Positions 1 through 9,448 of a stretch of 64,000 bases of DNA are shown one piece after another. The position numbers and the translations under genes are program-made. Every line of letters starts with the position of its first letter. The stretch's first letter is position 1. The notes beneath the pieces are model-generated. The model was not told the origin of the DNA and made no database searches. It was given only the letters and a program-made list of their open reading frames with translations. This stretch comes from JARRPM01 sp963792815 (GTDB lineage: Bacteria > Pseudomonadota > Gammaproteobacteria > Pseudomonadales > Halieaceae): NCBI GenBank assembly GCA_963792815.1, contig CAWBXR010000006.1, forward strand, positions 124,001-188,000. Reading direction: 5' to 3'.

Positions 1-783
1 CAAACGGGCGCAATCCTGTGCTTCGACAAAATGGTCGAAAAGGGCATTGAGCCCGGCTACGCCTCGAAGCTGATCCAGTATGGCTGGGAAACGGTGACCG
101 AGGGCCTCAAGCACGGCGGTATCACCAATATGATGGACCGCCTGTCTAACCCGGCGAAAATCCGCGCCTTCTACCTGGCCGAGGAGCTGAAGGACATCAT
201 GCGCCCGCTTTATGAGAAGCACCAGGACGACATCATGACCGGGCATTTTTCCAAAACCATGATGGAAGATTGGGCCAACGACGATGCAAACCTGTTGAAA
301 TGGCGCGCCGAAACCGCGGAGACTTCCTTCGAAAAAGCCTCGAACACCTCCACCGAGATCAGTGAGCAGGAGTACTACGACCACGGCATCCTGCTGGTGG
401 CAATGATCAAGGCCGGGGTGGAACTGGCTTTCGAAACCATGGTTTCGGCGGGCATTATCGACGAGTCCGCCTACTACGAGTCCCTGCATGAGACCCCGCT
501 GATCGCCAACACCATTGCGCGCAAGAAGCTCTACGAAATGAATGTTGTGATTTCGGACACCGCAGAGTACGGTTGCTACCTGTTCGACCATGCCTGTCGC
601 CCGCTGCTGGCGGACTTCATGAGCAGGATCGACACCGACGTTATCGGCCGCGGTATCGGCGGGGACAACGGGGTGGACAACGCCGAGCTGATCGCGGTAA
701 ATGACGCGATTCGCAAGCACCCGGTGGAGCTGGTCGGCAAGACCCTGCGCGGTTACATGACGGCGATGAAGCGAATCGTCTGA
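1..783 (+). CDS. ilvC: Ketol-acid reductoisomerase, C-terminal part (5' end outside window)
   Basis: The reading frame is open from base 1, so the gene begins before the window. About 260 residues remain. They match the C-terminal knotted domain of the long (class II, E. coli-type) acetohydroxy-acid isomeroreductase, which converts acetolactate or acetohydroxybutyrate to the dihydroxy acids of valine and isoleucine synthesis using NADPH and Mg2+. Recognisable stretches are GYASKLIQYGWET, a glutamate-rich helical region, EYGCYLFDHACRPLL near the end, and a short tail ending KRIV. Stop TGA is at 781-783. The gene points toward speA, not toward the ilvIH pair at 9.4-11.7 kb. Identification is firm; only the 5' boundary is missing. 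Confidence 0.96.
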   Translation, partial: QTGAILCFDKMVEKGIEPGYASKLIQYGWETVTEGLKHGGITNMMDRLSNPAKIRAFYLAEELKDIMRPLYEKHQDDIMTGHFSKTMMEDWANDDANLLKWRAETAETSFEKASNTSTEISEQEYYDHGILLVAMIKAGVELAFETMVSAGIIDESAYYESLHETPLIANTIARKKLYEMNVVISDTAEYGCYLFDHACRPLLADFMSRIDTDVIGRGIGGDNGVDNAELIAVNDAIRKHPVELVGKTLRGYMTAMKRIV

Positions 784-860
784 ACCGGACTACTACCGGA
801 AACCGCCAGTCCGATCACAGGGGCCGGCGGTTCCCGACCAAACAACTGACGGCCCTGGCC

Positions 861-876
861 GGCCATCGCGATGGCC
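861..876. repeat. 16-bp perfect palindrome in the ilvC-speA gap
   Basis: GGCCATCGCGATGGCC is a perfect palindrome inside the 125-bp gap between ilvC and speA. No T-run follows, so it is not a classical intrinsic terminator. It could be an operator, a weak hairpin in the mRNA, or chance in a GC-rich gap. The speA ribosome-binding site (GAGG) follows at about 898-901. Confidence 0.35.
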
Positions 877-908
877 CGCCGGGGTTCTTCGCAATTAGAG
901 GATGCTGA

Positions 909-2855
909 ATGACGGCCTCAGAGAACACAGACCTGGGCATTAGCAACGCCGACCCGGACTGGACCACCGCCCAAAGTGCCCAGCTGTACGGCATCAACGC
1001 CTGGGGTGCGGATTACTTCAACATAGGCGATAACGGCGAAGTCCAGGTCAACGTCAACTTCGACGGCAAGCCAGTTACCGTGAGCCTGATGGAAATAGTC
1101 AGGGGGATGCACGAGCGCGGGCTGCACATGCCGGCCATCCTGCGCATTCGCAACCTGCTGGACCACCGGGTGGAGGTGCTCAACAAATCCTTCGCAAAGG
1201 CCATCGCCGATGGTGGCTACCGCAACTGCTACCGCGGCGTCTATCCGATCAAGGTAAACCAGCAGTGCCACGTGGTTGAGGAAATTGCGGACTATGGACG
1301 CCAGTACAGCCACGGTTTCGAGGCCGGCAGCAAGGCCGAACTGATCATTGCCATGGCCCAGCTGAGCGACTCCGATGGCATTATTATCTGCAACGGCTAC
1401 AAGGACGCGGAATTTATCGAACTGGGCCTGTACGCCAGGCAAATGGGTACTCCCTGTTTTTTCGTGATTGAAACCCTGTCGGAGTTGCCGATCATTATTG
1501 ACCGCAGCCGCGCACTCGGCATCGAACCCCTGATAGGGGTGAGAATAAAGACCACGGTTGCGGTTGACGGCTACTGGAGCCAGGACAGCGGTGACAGGTC
1601 CATATTCGGCCTCTCCACCGCATCGCTGATGCGCCTGGTGGACTCCCTGCGCGAGGCAGACATGCTGCACTGCCTGCGCCTGCTGCACTGTCACCTGGGC
1701 TCCCAGATCCCGAACATCCGCAATGTCCGCAGCGGCGTCCTGGAGGCCTGCCGCTTCTATGCCGGACTGGTGCAGGAAGGGGCGCCGATGGGCCACCTCG
1801 ACCTCGGGGGCGGGCTTGCGGTTGACTATGAAGGTGCCCGCACCAACAGCACCCACAGCATGAATTACAGCCTGGACGAGTACTGCGCAAACATCATCGA
1901 GAGTATCTGCGAGACGCTTGACCCACTGGAAATCGAGCACCCGGTTATCGTCTCGGAATCAGGTCGCGCCACCGTGGCTTACTCCTCGATGCTGTTGTTC
2001 AACATACTCAATGTCAGCAACACCCTCCCCACGGCAACGCCCGACACAGTACCGGACGACTGCGTGGAGACCCTGCGCAACCTGCACGATATCAAAACAA
2101 GACTCTCGCCTGGCAATTTCCAGGAGTGCTACAACGACGTTCTGTTCTATCGCGATGAGCTGCGCGAGCTGTTCCACCACGGACAGGCAAGCCTCAGGGA
2201 ACGCGCCCTGGCGGAGAACATTTACCTCGACGTCGTCCACCGCATAGCCGCCATGCTGCCAGGCCTCAAGCGTGTGCCGCCGGAACTGCAGAACCTGCGG
2301 GAACAGCTGTCGGACATTTATTACGGCAACTTCAGCCTGTTCCAGTCCCTGCCCGATATCTGGGCCATCGACCAGCTGTTCCCGATCATGCCGATACACC
2401 GCCTGGCGGAAAAACCCGAGCGATCGGCCATACTCGCCGACCTCACCTGCGACTGCGACGGCAAAATCGACAGGTTCTCCACCCCAGAGGGTGAGCGCAA
2501 TATTCTGCCGCTGCACCAACTCCGGGCAGGCGAGGAATACTACCTGGGCGTCTTCCTGGTCGGCGCCTACCAGGAGACCCTGGGGGACCTGCACAACCTG
2601 TTTGGCGACACCAATGTGGTCAATGTCGCGATCAATCCCGACGGCAGTTTCGAGTTCGCCCGGGAGTTCCACGGCGACAGCATCGCCGATGTACTGAGTT
2701 ACGTTGAGTACGAGCCCAAGCAACTGCAGGAGAATTTTCGCCTGGTTGCCGAGAAAGCAGTGCGCAACGGCAAGATCAGCGTTGCCCAACGCAGCCGGAT
2801 AGTGCAAGCTTTCCGGGAGAGCCTGCACGGCTACACCTACTTCGAAAACCACTGA
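909..2855 (+). CDS. speA: Biosynthetic arginine decarboxylase
   Basis: 648 residues, the usual length for SpeA (about 630-660). It decarboxylates arginine to agmatine, the first step of the agmatine route to putrescine; it is PLP-dependent with an alanine-racemase-type barrel. The N-terminus (AQLYGINAWGADYFNIG) is typical. The PLP lysine sits in VYPIKVNQQ (Lys115), followed by HGFEAGSKAEL and the glycine-rich HLDLGGGLAVDYEG. The ATG at 909 has GAGG seven bases upstream. It is followed after 26 bp by the carboxynorspermidine synthase gene and then nspC, so the three genes look like one polyamine operon. An agmatine-to-putrescine enzyme is not in the window. Confidence 0.96.
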   Translation: MTASENTDLGISNADPDWTTAQSAQLYGINAWGADYFNIGDNGEVQVNVNFDGKPVTVSLMEIVRGMHERGLHMPAILRIRNLLDHRVEVLNKSFAKAIADGGYRNCYRGVYPIKVNQQCHVVEEIADYGRQYSHGFEAGSKAELIIAMAQLSDSDGIIICNGYKDAEFIELGLYARQMGTPCFFVIETLSELPIIIDRSRALGIEPLIGVRIKTTVAVDGYWSQDSGDRSIFGLSTASLMRLVDSLREADMLHCLRLLHCHLGSQIPNIRNVRSGVLEACRFYAGLVQEGAPMGHLDLGGGLAVDYEGARTNSTHSMNYSLDEYCANIIESICETLDPLEIEHPVIVSESGRATVAYSSMLLFNILNVSNTLPTATPDTVPDDCVETLRNLHDIKTRLSPGNFQECYNDVLFYRDELRELFHHGQASLRERALAENIYLDVVHRIAAMLPGLKRVPPELQNLREQLSDIYYGNFSLFQSLPDIWAIDQLFPIMPIHRLAEKPERSAILADLTCDCDGKIDRFSTPEGERNILPLHQLRAGEEYYLGVFLVGAYQETLGDLHNLFGDTNVVNVAINPDGSFEFAREFHGDSIADVLSYVEYEPKQLQENFRLVAEKAVRNGKISVAQRSRIVQAFRESLHGYTYFENH

Positions 2856-2881
2856 CAGCTCACCCAACAAGAGATGCATCA

Positions 2882-4103
2882 ATGTCCAAAGTAATGATTA
2901 TCGGCGCCGGCGGCGTGGGCGGCGTGGTAGCCCACAAATGCGCGCAGTTACCCGAGGTATTTCCGGAGATCATACTGGCCAGCCGCACCGAGGCCAAATG
3001 CCAGGCGATCGCCGCGCAGCTGAGCCGCCCGATCCGCACAGCGCAGGTCGACGCCGACAACGTGGCGGAACTGGCAGCGCTGCTCAAGCTGGAAAAGCCC
3101 GAGCTGGTCATCAATGTCGCCCTGCCCTACCAGGACCTCACCATCATGGACGCCTGCCTGGAGGCGGGGGTCAACTACCTGGATACGGCCAATTACGAAC
3201 CCCGGGATACGGCGAAGTTTGAGTACAAGTGGCAGTGGGCGTACCAGGACAGATTCAAGCAGGCCGGGCTCACTGCCCTGCTCGGCAGCGGTTTCGACCC
3301 GGGCGCCACCAATATGTTTACTGCCTACCTGTCCAAACATTACTTTGACGAAATCCATGAGCTGGACATCATCGACGTCAACGGCGGCGACCACGGCTAC
3401 CCGTTTGCCACCAACTTCAACCCGGAGATCAATATCCGCGAGGTCAGCGCGGAGTGCCGGCACTGGGAGGGCGGCGAGTTCGTCACCACGCCACCGATGT
3501 CAAAAATGGCGCGTTTCGACTGCCCTGAAGACGTCGGCGCATTCAATATCTACCGCATGTACCACGAAGAGCTGGAATCCCTGAGCAAGAATTTCCCCGA
3601 TTTGCGCCGCGCCCAGTTCTGGATGAGTTTTTCCGACAATTACCTGAAACACCTGGAGGTACTTGAAAATGTCGGCATGACCGGGATCGAGCCGGTTGAA
3701 TACCAGGGCCAGCAGATCAGTACCCATCCAGTTCCTGGCCCGCCTGCTGCCCGACCCCTCCAGCCTGGGGCCTCGCACCAGGGGCAAGACCTGCATCGGC
3801 TGTATCGTGCGGGGCCTGAAGGACGGCAAGGAGCGCGTGATGTACCTTTACAACATCTGCGACCACCAGGAGTGCTACCGGGAGGTCCAGTCCCAGGCGA
3901 TCTCCTACACCACCGGCGTCCCGGCCATGATCGGCGCGAAAATGATCGTCGAGGGTAAATGGCGCGAACCGGGCGTGTGGAATATCGAGCAGTGCGATCC
4001 GGACCCGTTCATGGAGGACATGAACCGCTACGGCCTGCCGTGGAAAGTGGTGGAGCTGGACCCGGGCTTCACACTGGACCTGGTCAAAGGCAAGGACCTG
4101 TAG
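2882..4103 (+). pseudogene. Carboxynorspermidine synthase (saccharopine dehydrogenase family), one frameshift
   Basis: The first about 279 residues start SKVMIIGAGGVGGVVAHK, a Rossmann NAD(P)-binding motif of the saccharopine/carboxynorspermidine dehydrogenase family. The family reductively condenses aspartate semialdehyde with putrescine or diaminopropane to carboxyspermidine or carboxynorspermidine. At about 3716-3720 the frame changes by one surplus base. The upstream frame reads EPVEYQGQQI; the next frame continues VPIQFLARLLPDPSSLGPRT and runs to TAG at 4101-4103 (DLVKGKDL). Removing one base restores a full-length protein of about 406 residues. No stop codons interrupt either half. Either the assembly has an error here or the gene is recently inactivated. 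The neighbours speA and nspC support the pathway assignment. Confidence 0.85.
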
Positions 4104-4111
4104 GCCGCGCT

Positions 4112-5279
4112 TTGCAATTCACTGATTTCAGTAAACTGGACCTGGCCCGGCTGCCGTCCCCCTGCTTTGTGGTCGATGAGGTTGCCATCGAGCGCAATCT
4201 ACGAATCCTGCGCCAGGTGGCCGACGCCAGCGGAGCGAAGGTGCTGGCGGCACTCAAGGCCTTTTCCATGTGGCGGCTTGCGCCCCTGGTTTCCCGTTAC
4301 CTGGACGGCACCTGCTCCAGCGGCCTGCACGAGGCCCGCCTCGGCAGCGAGCACTACGGCGGCGAGGTTCACGTCTTCAGCGCCGCTTACAGCGAGGCCA
4401 GCCTGCGCGAAATACTGGTGCTGGCAGACCACGTGGTCTTCAACAGCTGCAGCCAGTGGAAACGCTTCCAACCCCTGGTCCAGGCCGCCCGTTCGCATCG
4501 GCCACAGCTGCAGTTCGGTCTGCGGATCAACCCCGAACACTCCGAGGGAACCGTGCCGATTTACGACCCCTGTGCGCCGGGCTCGCGCCTCGGGATTCCC
4601 CTGTCACAGCTGGATGAAAGCGCGCTGGAAGGGATCAGCGGGCTACATTTTCACACCCTTTGCGAGCAGGATTTTCCACCGCTCAAGCGCACCCTGGATG
4701 CTGTCGAGGAAAAATTCGGTCATCTGCTGGGGGGCATGGAATGGGTCAACTTTGGCGGCGGCCACCACATCACCCGCCCGGGCTACCAGCTCGATGAGCT
4801 GATCTCGACAATCCGCCAGGTTCAGCGAAAAATACGACGTGCAGGTTTACCTCGAGCCCGGCGAAGCGGTCGCCATCGGCAGTGGCGTCCTGGTCGCCGA
4901 GGTGCTGGATCTCACCTGGAATATGCTCGACCAGGCCATCCTGGACACCTCCGCCACCTGTCATATGCCCGATACGCTGGAGATGCCCTATCGCCCCGAT
5001 ATTTTTGCTGCGGGCGACGCCGGCGAGCTGGAGCACACCTACCGGCTGGGAGGGCTGACCTGCCTGGCGGGGGATGTTATCGGGGATTACAGCTTCGGCC
5101 AGCCACTGACAATAGGCCAGCGCCTGGTATTCGGGGATATGGCCCACTACACCATGGTCAAGACCTCGACTTTCAACGGCACCTTACTGCCCGCGATCGC
5201 CGTCTGGAACTCCCTCACGGATGAGCTCGACATCGTGCGCGAGTTCGGCTACCCGGACTTCAGGGACCGCCTGTCCTGA
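4112..5279 (+). pseudogene. nspC: Carboxynorspermidine decarboxylase, one frameshift
   Basis: PLP-dependent decarboxylase of the alanine-racemase-fold group; it converts carboxyspermidine or carboxynorspermidine to spermidine or norspermidine. The likely start is TTG at 4112 (MQFTDFSKLDLARLPSPCF), eight bases after the upstream stop, with AGG upstream. Visible hallmarks are KVLAALKAFSMW (PLP lysine), HTLCEQ, and VNFGGGHHITRPGY. At about 4818-4820 a surplus G moves the frame. Upstream reads DELISTIRQ and the next frame continues FSEKYDVQVYLEPGEAVAIG to TGA at 5277-5279 (DFRDRLS). With the base removed the product is about 388 residues, a normal length for the family. It is the second single-base insertion in this two-gene pair. 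Confidence 0.85.
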
Positions 5280-5283
5280 GCGT

Positions 5284-6570
5284 CTAGAGCAGGGCGCTGT
5301 AGTCCGCCTGCAGCTGGTCAAAACTCAGGCTGGAAATAAACCGTGAAAAGCTCATCCAGGTGGCCAGGCCCTTCATATCCGCGAAATGCGGCGGCAAAAA
5401 CCGGGGGGCCATCACAACTCCCTCATCCATGAGCATGCGGTAGGTTTTGACATCCTCCAGTGTCACCTTGCCGCAAAACAGCACCGGCAGGTTGTCCAGC
5501 CTTCCCTCGCTCATGGCCAGGCGCATAAAGTTGTAGGTCTGTATAAACCCCCGCATATAGGCCAGGTCCTTGGTAAAGGGGCGTCCGGCGGGGGTACTGC
5601 CGCGAAAAATCCTGACGGCAATGGCATAACTGTCGTCATCGGACATTTCATTGCCCCGCAGGTAGTCGAACACCTCGACAAAATCAGCCCCCTCCTCGGC
5701 GAGAGTCACCGCGCGCACCCGGTTGACCAGGCGATACAGTCGCGACGGGCTCGAACGCATGGTGAGGATTTCGGTCAATACCGCCAGCCCTTCCTGGGTG
5801 GTGGTGGACGACGGCGGCCCCTTGCCCAGGAAAGTACACCAGGGCTGGGCCATGCCATTGAGCGTGGTGCCCAGGTGCACCCAGCCCTCGTGCACCTCGA
5901 GCACATCGATATCCAGTGAATTGAACATGGCGTCGCTGCGAATCTTCAGGTAGTCCGAACCGGCAGCGGCATCGGCAGTCATCTGGTCATTCAACAGTAC
6001 CCGTATCCCGGCGTCGGGAAAGGCGGCCAGCAGTCGCTCGTTGAGCATTGTCACCGCCTGATCGGCCGTGATGTCTTTCTCCGCCTCGACCATCGACTGG
6101 TTTTTGAGGAGGTTTATCAGGGTTTCCTCCATCGTGGTACCCAGGTCTGCGAGAGTAGGGTCCCCCGCATGGAATACGTCAGAGGCGGAGCCGTACAATT
6201 CCTCCGAGTAAATGCCAAAATCGGGCGTGCCCCTGGCTTCCAGCATGCGCACAACAGTCTGGTACTCCCGGCAGATGCGCCGCATGATGGTCGCCAGCGG
6301 GTTCAACTGGCCCAGCTTGCGGGCGATATCCCGGTCGATCTGGTGAAACACCCCGCGGACCTCGGCAGGATCGAACTCCAGCGGGTTTTTGCACTGGTAG
6401 TAAGCGGCATCGACCGCCGGCAGGTTCCTGCAGCCACTGGCAAAAAAGTCGCCGCGCACAGTGCTGCACCACTTGATTCCGTCCAGGATGCGGATGGGCC
6501 GCTGGGCCTCGACGATGCGGTCGGAAAGCTCCCGCACCAGTTCCAGGTACCTTCCGTTACTCTCTGACAT
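5284..6570 (-). CDS. QEGLA-motif zinc peptidase-like protein (DUF1704, MATCAP-like)
   Basis: About 428 residues from the ATG at 6570, preferred over 6600 because GGGGGA lies upstream at a workable spacing. The protein carries HEGWVH (HExxxH, about residues 227-232) and, about 30 residues on, TTTQEGLAVLTE with a further glutamate (about 267). This is the metal-binding pattern of the 'flavohemoglobin expression-modulating QEGLA' family, related to the eukaryotic MATCAP tyrosine carboxypeptidases. The annotation 'flavohemoglobin expression' is historical and says little about function. It lies 46 bp downstream of the GNAT-C39 gene on the same strand, probably one transcript, and close to a divergent RimK-like ligase. 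Peptidase activity is inferred from the motifs; the substrate is unknown. Confidence 0.85.
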   Translation of the reverse strand: MSESNGRYLELVRELSDRIVEAQRPIRILDGIKWCSTVRGDFFASGCRNLPAVDAAYYQCKNPLEFDPAEVRGVFHQIDRDIARKLGQLNPLATIMRRICREYQTVVRMLEARGTPDFGIYSEELYGSASDVFHAGDPTLADLGTTMEETLINLLKNQSMVEAEKDITADQAVTMLNERLLAAFPDAGIRVLLNDQMTADAAAGSDYLKIRSDAMFNSLDIDVLEVHEGWVHLGTTLNGMAQPWCTFLGKGPPSSTTTQEGLAVLTEILTMRSSPSRLYRLVNRVRAVTLAEEGADFVEVFDYLRGNEMSDDDSYAIAVRIFRGSTPAGRPFTKDLAYMRGFIQTYNFMRLAMSEGRLDNLPVLFCGKVTLEDVKTYRMLMDEGVVMAPRFLPPHFADMKGLATWMSFSRFISSLSFDQLQADYSALL

Positions 6571-6616
6571 CAACACTATCCCCCACTGTTTTCCAGACAT
6601 TTCAGCCGGCTTACTC

Positions 6617-7741
6617 TCATCGGCGCTTGCGCAGGATCACAGCAGTACGCAAGCGGCTGGACCCGAATAAACTCATTGAAGCGAAGTCGGCCCGCGCGAT
6701 CGGCACATGCTGGCACTCGATAGCCTCGCGATGCTCTTCTGCGATCGTGAGGTGCGGCCCGATTTCCAGGTCCGGGTCATGAAAATACAGGCAGTTTTCA
6801 TCATAACCACTGAGCACTACCCAATGCGGCGCCTTGCGGTTGTCCAGGCGGAAGGATGAAATCAGGATCAGCACGTTGTCGCCCCTGGCGTAACAGTCGG
6901 CCAGCCGGGCCTGGTCTATGTCGGCATAGCGCACGGGCAATTTCTGTTTTTTTGCCTGTGAGATAAACGACTCATGCACCAGGTTCATGACCCGTTTCTT
7001 GTTGGGATCACGCACACCCTCGACGAACAGTGGCCCCTTCTTGCTAACCCAGACCTCGGCGTCAAAACCGCGCGCGACAGCCGCCAGGGCAAGCCCGACG
7101 GGGTGGCAACCGCCATGACCCGAGGTCATGAATATGGTTGTGGCCTCGCGCCAGATCTGCACCTCTTCCAGCGGGCTGGGGGAATAACCGGGATCGAGCC
7201 CGTTCATTGCCATCATCAGGGCCGCGGGTCCACAGGTAAAGGGGGTGGTCTGGGATATCCAGGGAATGGCACGGTTGTCATTGGCAGGCTCCAGCCGATG
7301 AATACACTTTTCCATCCGCAGGGCGTCGCTATGGTCCTCGTAGTAATCCTGGTAAAGGCCAAACTGGGTGTAACCCAGTTTTCGATACAGGCTGATGGCC
7401 GCGGTATTATTGCCGGCGACTTCCAGGCGCATGTACAGCGCCCCGGCATCCCGGGCAGCCTGCTCCGCCAGCTCCATCAGCTGGACCGCAATACCCTTTC
7501 CCTGGCATGCGGGGTCTACCGCCAGTGAGTACAGCCTGGCAAGACGGGTACCGCGGCGCAGGATCACCAGGATATACCCGCCCAGGGCGTTGCCTTCCTC
7601 CCTCACCAGGAAAACACAGCCGGAATGACGCAGCCAGCGCTTGAAACTGCGACGGCTCAACCTGTCGCCCCGGAAGGCCAGGCTCTCCAGCCGCAGCAGT
7701 TCATCGATATCAGTCGCCAATGCCTTGCGTACAGGGCTCAT
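6617..7741 (-). CDS. GNAT acetyltransferase fused to a C39-like cysteine peptidase
   Basis: 374 residues with two domains. Residues 1-150 are a RimI-like GNAT domain, with the acetyl-CoA loop around ACQGKGIAVQLM (79-90) and a typical NNTAAISLYRKLGY motif. Residues 155-374 resemble a C39/papain-like peptidase (DUF3335): Cys170 in TPFTCGPAAL, His306 in APHWVVLSG and Asp322 in YFHDPD form a plausible Cys-His-Asp triad. It is known as a conserved fusion in proteobacteria and is usually found with RimK-like ligases and QEGLA proteins, as here. The start ATG has no good Shine-Dalgarno sequence. Acetylation and peptide cleavage by one polypeptide suggest processing of a peptide or protein tail, but no substrate is known. 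Confidence 0.85.
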   Translation of the reverse strand: MSPVRKALATDIDELLRLESLAFRGDRLSRRSFKRWLRHSGCVFLVREEGNALGGYILVILRRGTRLARLYSLAVDPACQGKGIAVQLMELAEQAARDAGALYMRLEVAGNNTAAISLYRKLGYTQFGLYQDYYEDHSDALRMEKCIHRLEPANDNRAIPWISQTTPFTCGPAALMMAMNGLDPGYSPSPLEEVQIWREATTIFMTSGHGGCHPVGLALAAVARGFDAEVWVSKKGPLFVEGVRDPNKKRVMNLVHESFISQAKKQKLPVRYADIDQARLADCYARGDNVLILISSFRLDNRKAPHWVVLSGYDENCLYFHDPDLEIGPHLTIAEEHREAIECQHVPIARADFASMSLFGSSRLRTAVILRKRR

Positions 7742-7955
7742 AAGGAGGGCTGCACTCTTGCGAGCAATGAGCTGCCGGGCAAGCCTGATCGGCAGCCAGC
7801 GGGGCGATCAATAGTGGAAAGGGAGTTCATGCTTACTCCAGAATTAACGGGTGAAATATATCCCGAGGCGCAATTGACTACCAGACAATGGTGTAAAATA
7901 CTTGCTGCGCCTTCATATCCCCTCCCGCAGCAGGGCTTAACGCCAGGATTTTTCC
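7742..7955. promoter_or_regulatory. Divergent promoter region between the GNAT-C39 and RimK-like genes
   Basis: 214 bp separate the two divergent genes and must hold both promoters. It is AT-richer than its flanks around 7820-7900. I could not pick out a convincing -35/-10 pair or operator. An open frame covering most of this gap (7625-8017, plus strand) overlaps both neighbours and looks like chance. Confidence 0.4.
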
Positions 7956-9422
7956 ATGTCACAAACCCTCATTGTCATCCACAGCCTGAAGGACTGGACA
8001 CCCTACTACCCCAGTGACCAGGTGATCAGTTTTACCGACTACATGAACAGCAACCACCAGCATACGGCGCCCCGGACCCGTATCATTAACCTGTGCCGCA
8101 ACTTCGATTACCTGTCAGAAGGGTACTATTGCTCCCTGCTGGCGGAGGCCCGCGGCCACAATGTCATACCCTCGGTGCGCACCCTCAACGACCTGAGCAA
8201 GCGCGCGCTTTACCGCATTCATATCGATGATTTTGCCGAAGGGGTTTACAAGTCGTTACAGGAAGCCGACCCGGCCCAGCCCATTATCCTGCACAGTTTC
8301 TTCGGGCAAACCCGTGACAGCAGGTTTGAGGACCTGGCGGAGAAGCTGTTTGAGACTTTTCCCTGCCCGATTCTCGAGATCACCCTGCGTTGCCGTAAGC
8401 GCTGGGAGATAGCGAGCCTCAAACCGAGATCACCCAAGCAGCTGAATGAGGAGCAGGCGGATGAGTTCGCCACGGCGCTGGATGTATTCAGCCGCAAGGT
8501 CTGGCGCAAGAGCCGGAAGAAAAAGGCCGCCCGCTATGACCTGGCGATTTTGTGCGACCCGGAGGAAACCATGCCCCCGTCAGACAAGGGAGCCCTCAAG
8601 CGCTTTATCCGGGCCGGCAAGGAGATGGGGATCGATTGCGATGTGATTCGCCAGCGGGACTACCTGCGGCTACCGGAATACGACGGCCTGTTCATCCGCA
8701 CCACTACCAACATTGACCACTATACCTATCGCTTTGCCAAGAAGGCCGAAAACGAAGGTCTTGTGACCATTGACGACAGCAACTCAATCCTGCGCTGCAC
8801 CAACAAGATCTACCTGGCGGACCTGTTCAGGATTCACAAGGTAGCTTCACCGCGCACTGTGGTCCTGTACAAGGACCAACCGGCCCAGCTGCTTGAACTC
8901 GAGGAGACTCTCGGCTTTCCTATCGTTGTCAAAATTCCCGACGGCGCGTTTTCCAAGGGCGTGGAGAAGGCCAGGGACCCGGCCCAGCTGGCGGAGATCT
9001 GCAAGAAGCTGTTTCGCCGCTCGACCCTGCTGCTGGCCCAGGAATTTCTTTACACCGACTTCGACTGGCGGGTCGGCGTGCTGGACAACCAGCCGCTGTT
9101 TGCCTGCAAGTACTACATGGTCAAGGATCACTGGCAGATCTATCGACACGGCAAAAGCACCGACTCGGGCGGGTTCGACACCCTGCCCATTGCCGACGTG
9201 CCCCACTCGGTTATCGAAACCGCATTGCGGGCTACCAAACCGATTGGCGACAGCCTTTACGGGGTGGATCTCAAGGAGAAGGATGGCAAGGGCTGTGTGA
9301 TCGAGGTCAACGACAACCCCAATATAGACAAGGGGGTAGAGGACAAATACCTCGGTATGGATCTCTATCGCCGCTTCATGAGCACCATGCTTAAACGCAT
9401 GGAAGCTCGCCGGGGGCATTAG
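7956..9422 (+). CDS. RimK family ATP-grasp ligase with RimK-like N-terminal domain
   Basis: 488 residues. The N-terminal about 190 residues form the 'RimK-like ATP-grasp N-terminal' domain (SQTLIVIHSLKDWTPYYPSD, INLCRNFDYLSEGYYCSLLAEARG). The C-terminal ATP-grasp part has VVKIPDGAFSKG (nucleotide-binding lysine and glycine loop), LLAQEF, and the metal-binding EVNDNPN near residue 455. Such enzymes join an amino acid or peptide to a carboxylate through an acyl phosphate; RimK itself adds glutamates to ribosomal protein S6. This protein is much longer than E. coli RimK (about 300). It is divergent from the GNAT-C39 and QEGLA genes, a recurrent association. The substrate is unknown. Confidence 0.9.
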   Translation: MSQTLIVIHSLKDWTPYYPSDQVISFTDYMNSNHQHTAPRTRIINLCRNFDYLSEGYYCSLLAEARGHNVIPSVRTLNDLSKRALYRIHIDDFAEGVYKSLQEADPAQPIILHSFFGQTRDSRFEDLAEKLFETFPCPILEITLRCRKRWEIASLKPRSPKQLNEEQADEFATALDVFSRKVWRKSRKKKAARYDLAILCDPEETMPPSDKGALKRFIRAGKEMGIDCDVIRQRDYLRLPEYDGLFIRTTTNIDHYTYRFAKKAENEGLVTIDDSNSILRCTNKIYLADLFRIHKVASPRTVVLYKDQPAQLLELEETLGFPIVVKIPDGAFSKGVEKARDPAQLAEICKKLFRRSTLLLAQEFLYTDFDWRVGVLDNQPLFACKYYMVKDHWQIYRHGKSTDSGGFDTLPIADVPHSVIETALRATKPIGDSLYGVDLKEKDGKGCVIEVNDNPNIDKGVEDKYLGMDLYRRFMSTMLKRMEARRGH

Positions 9423-9448
9423 CACCCCCGGCCAGCGCCGCTAATCCG

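Noticed and set aside
784..908. Intrinsic terminator after ilvC
   Set aside because: A 16-bp palindrome is present at 861-876 but lacks a T-run, so I report it only as a palindrome.
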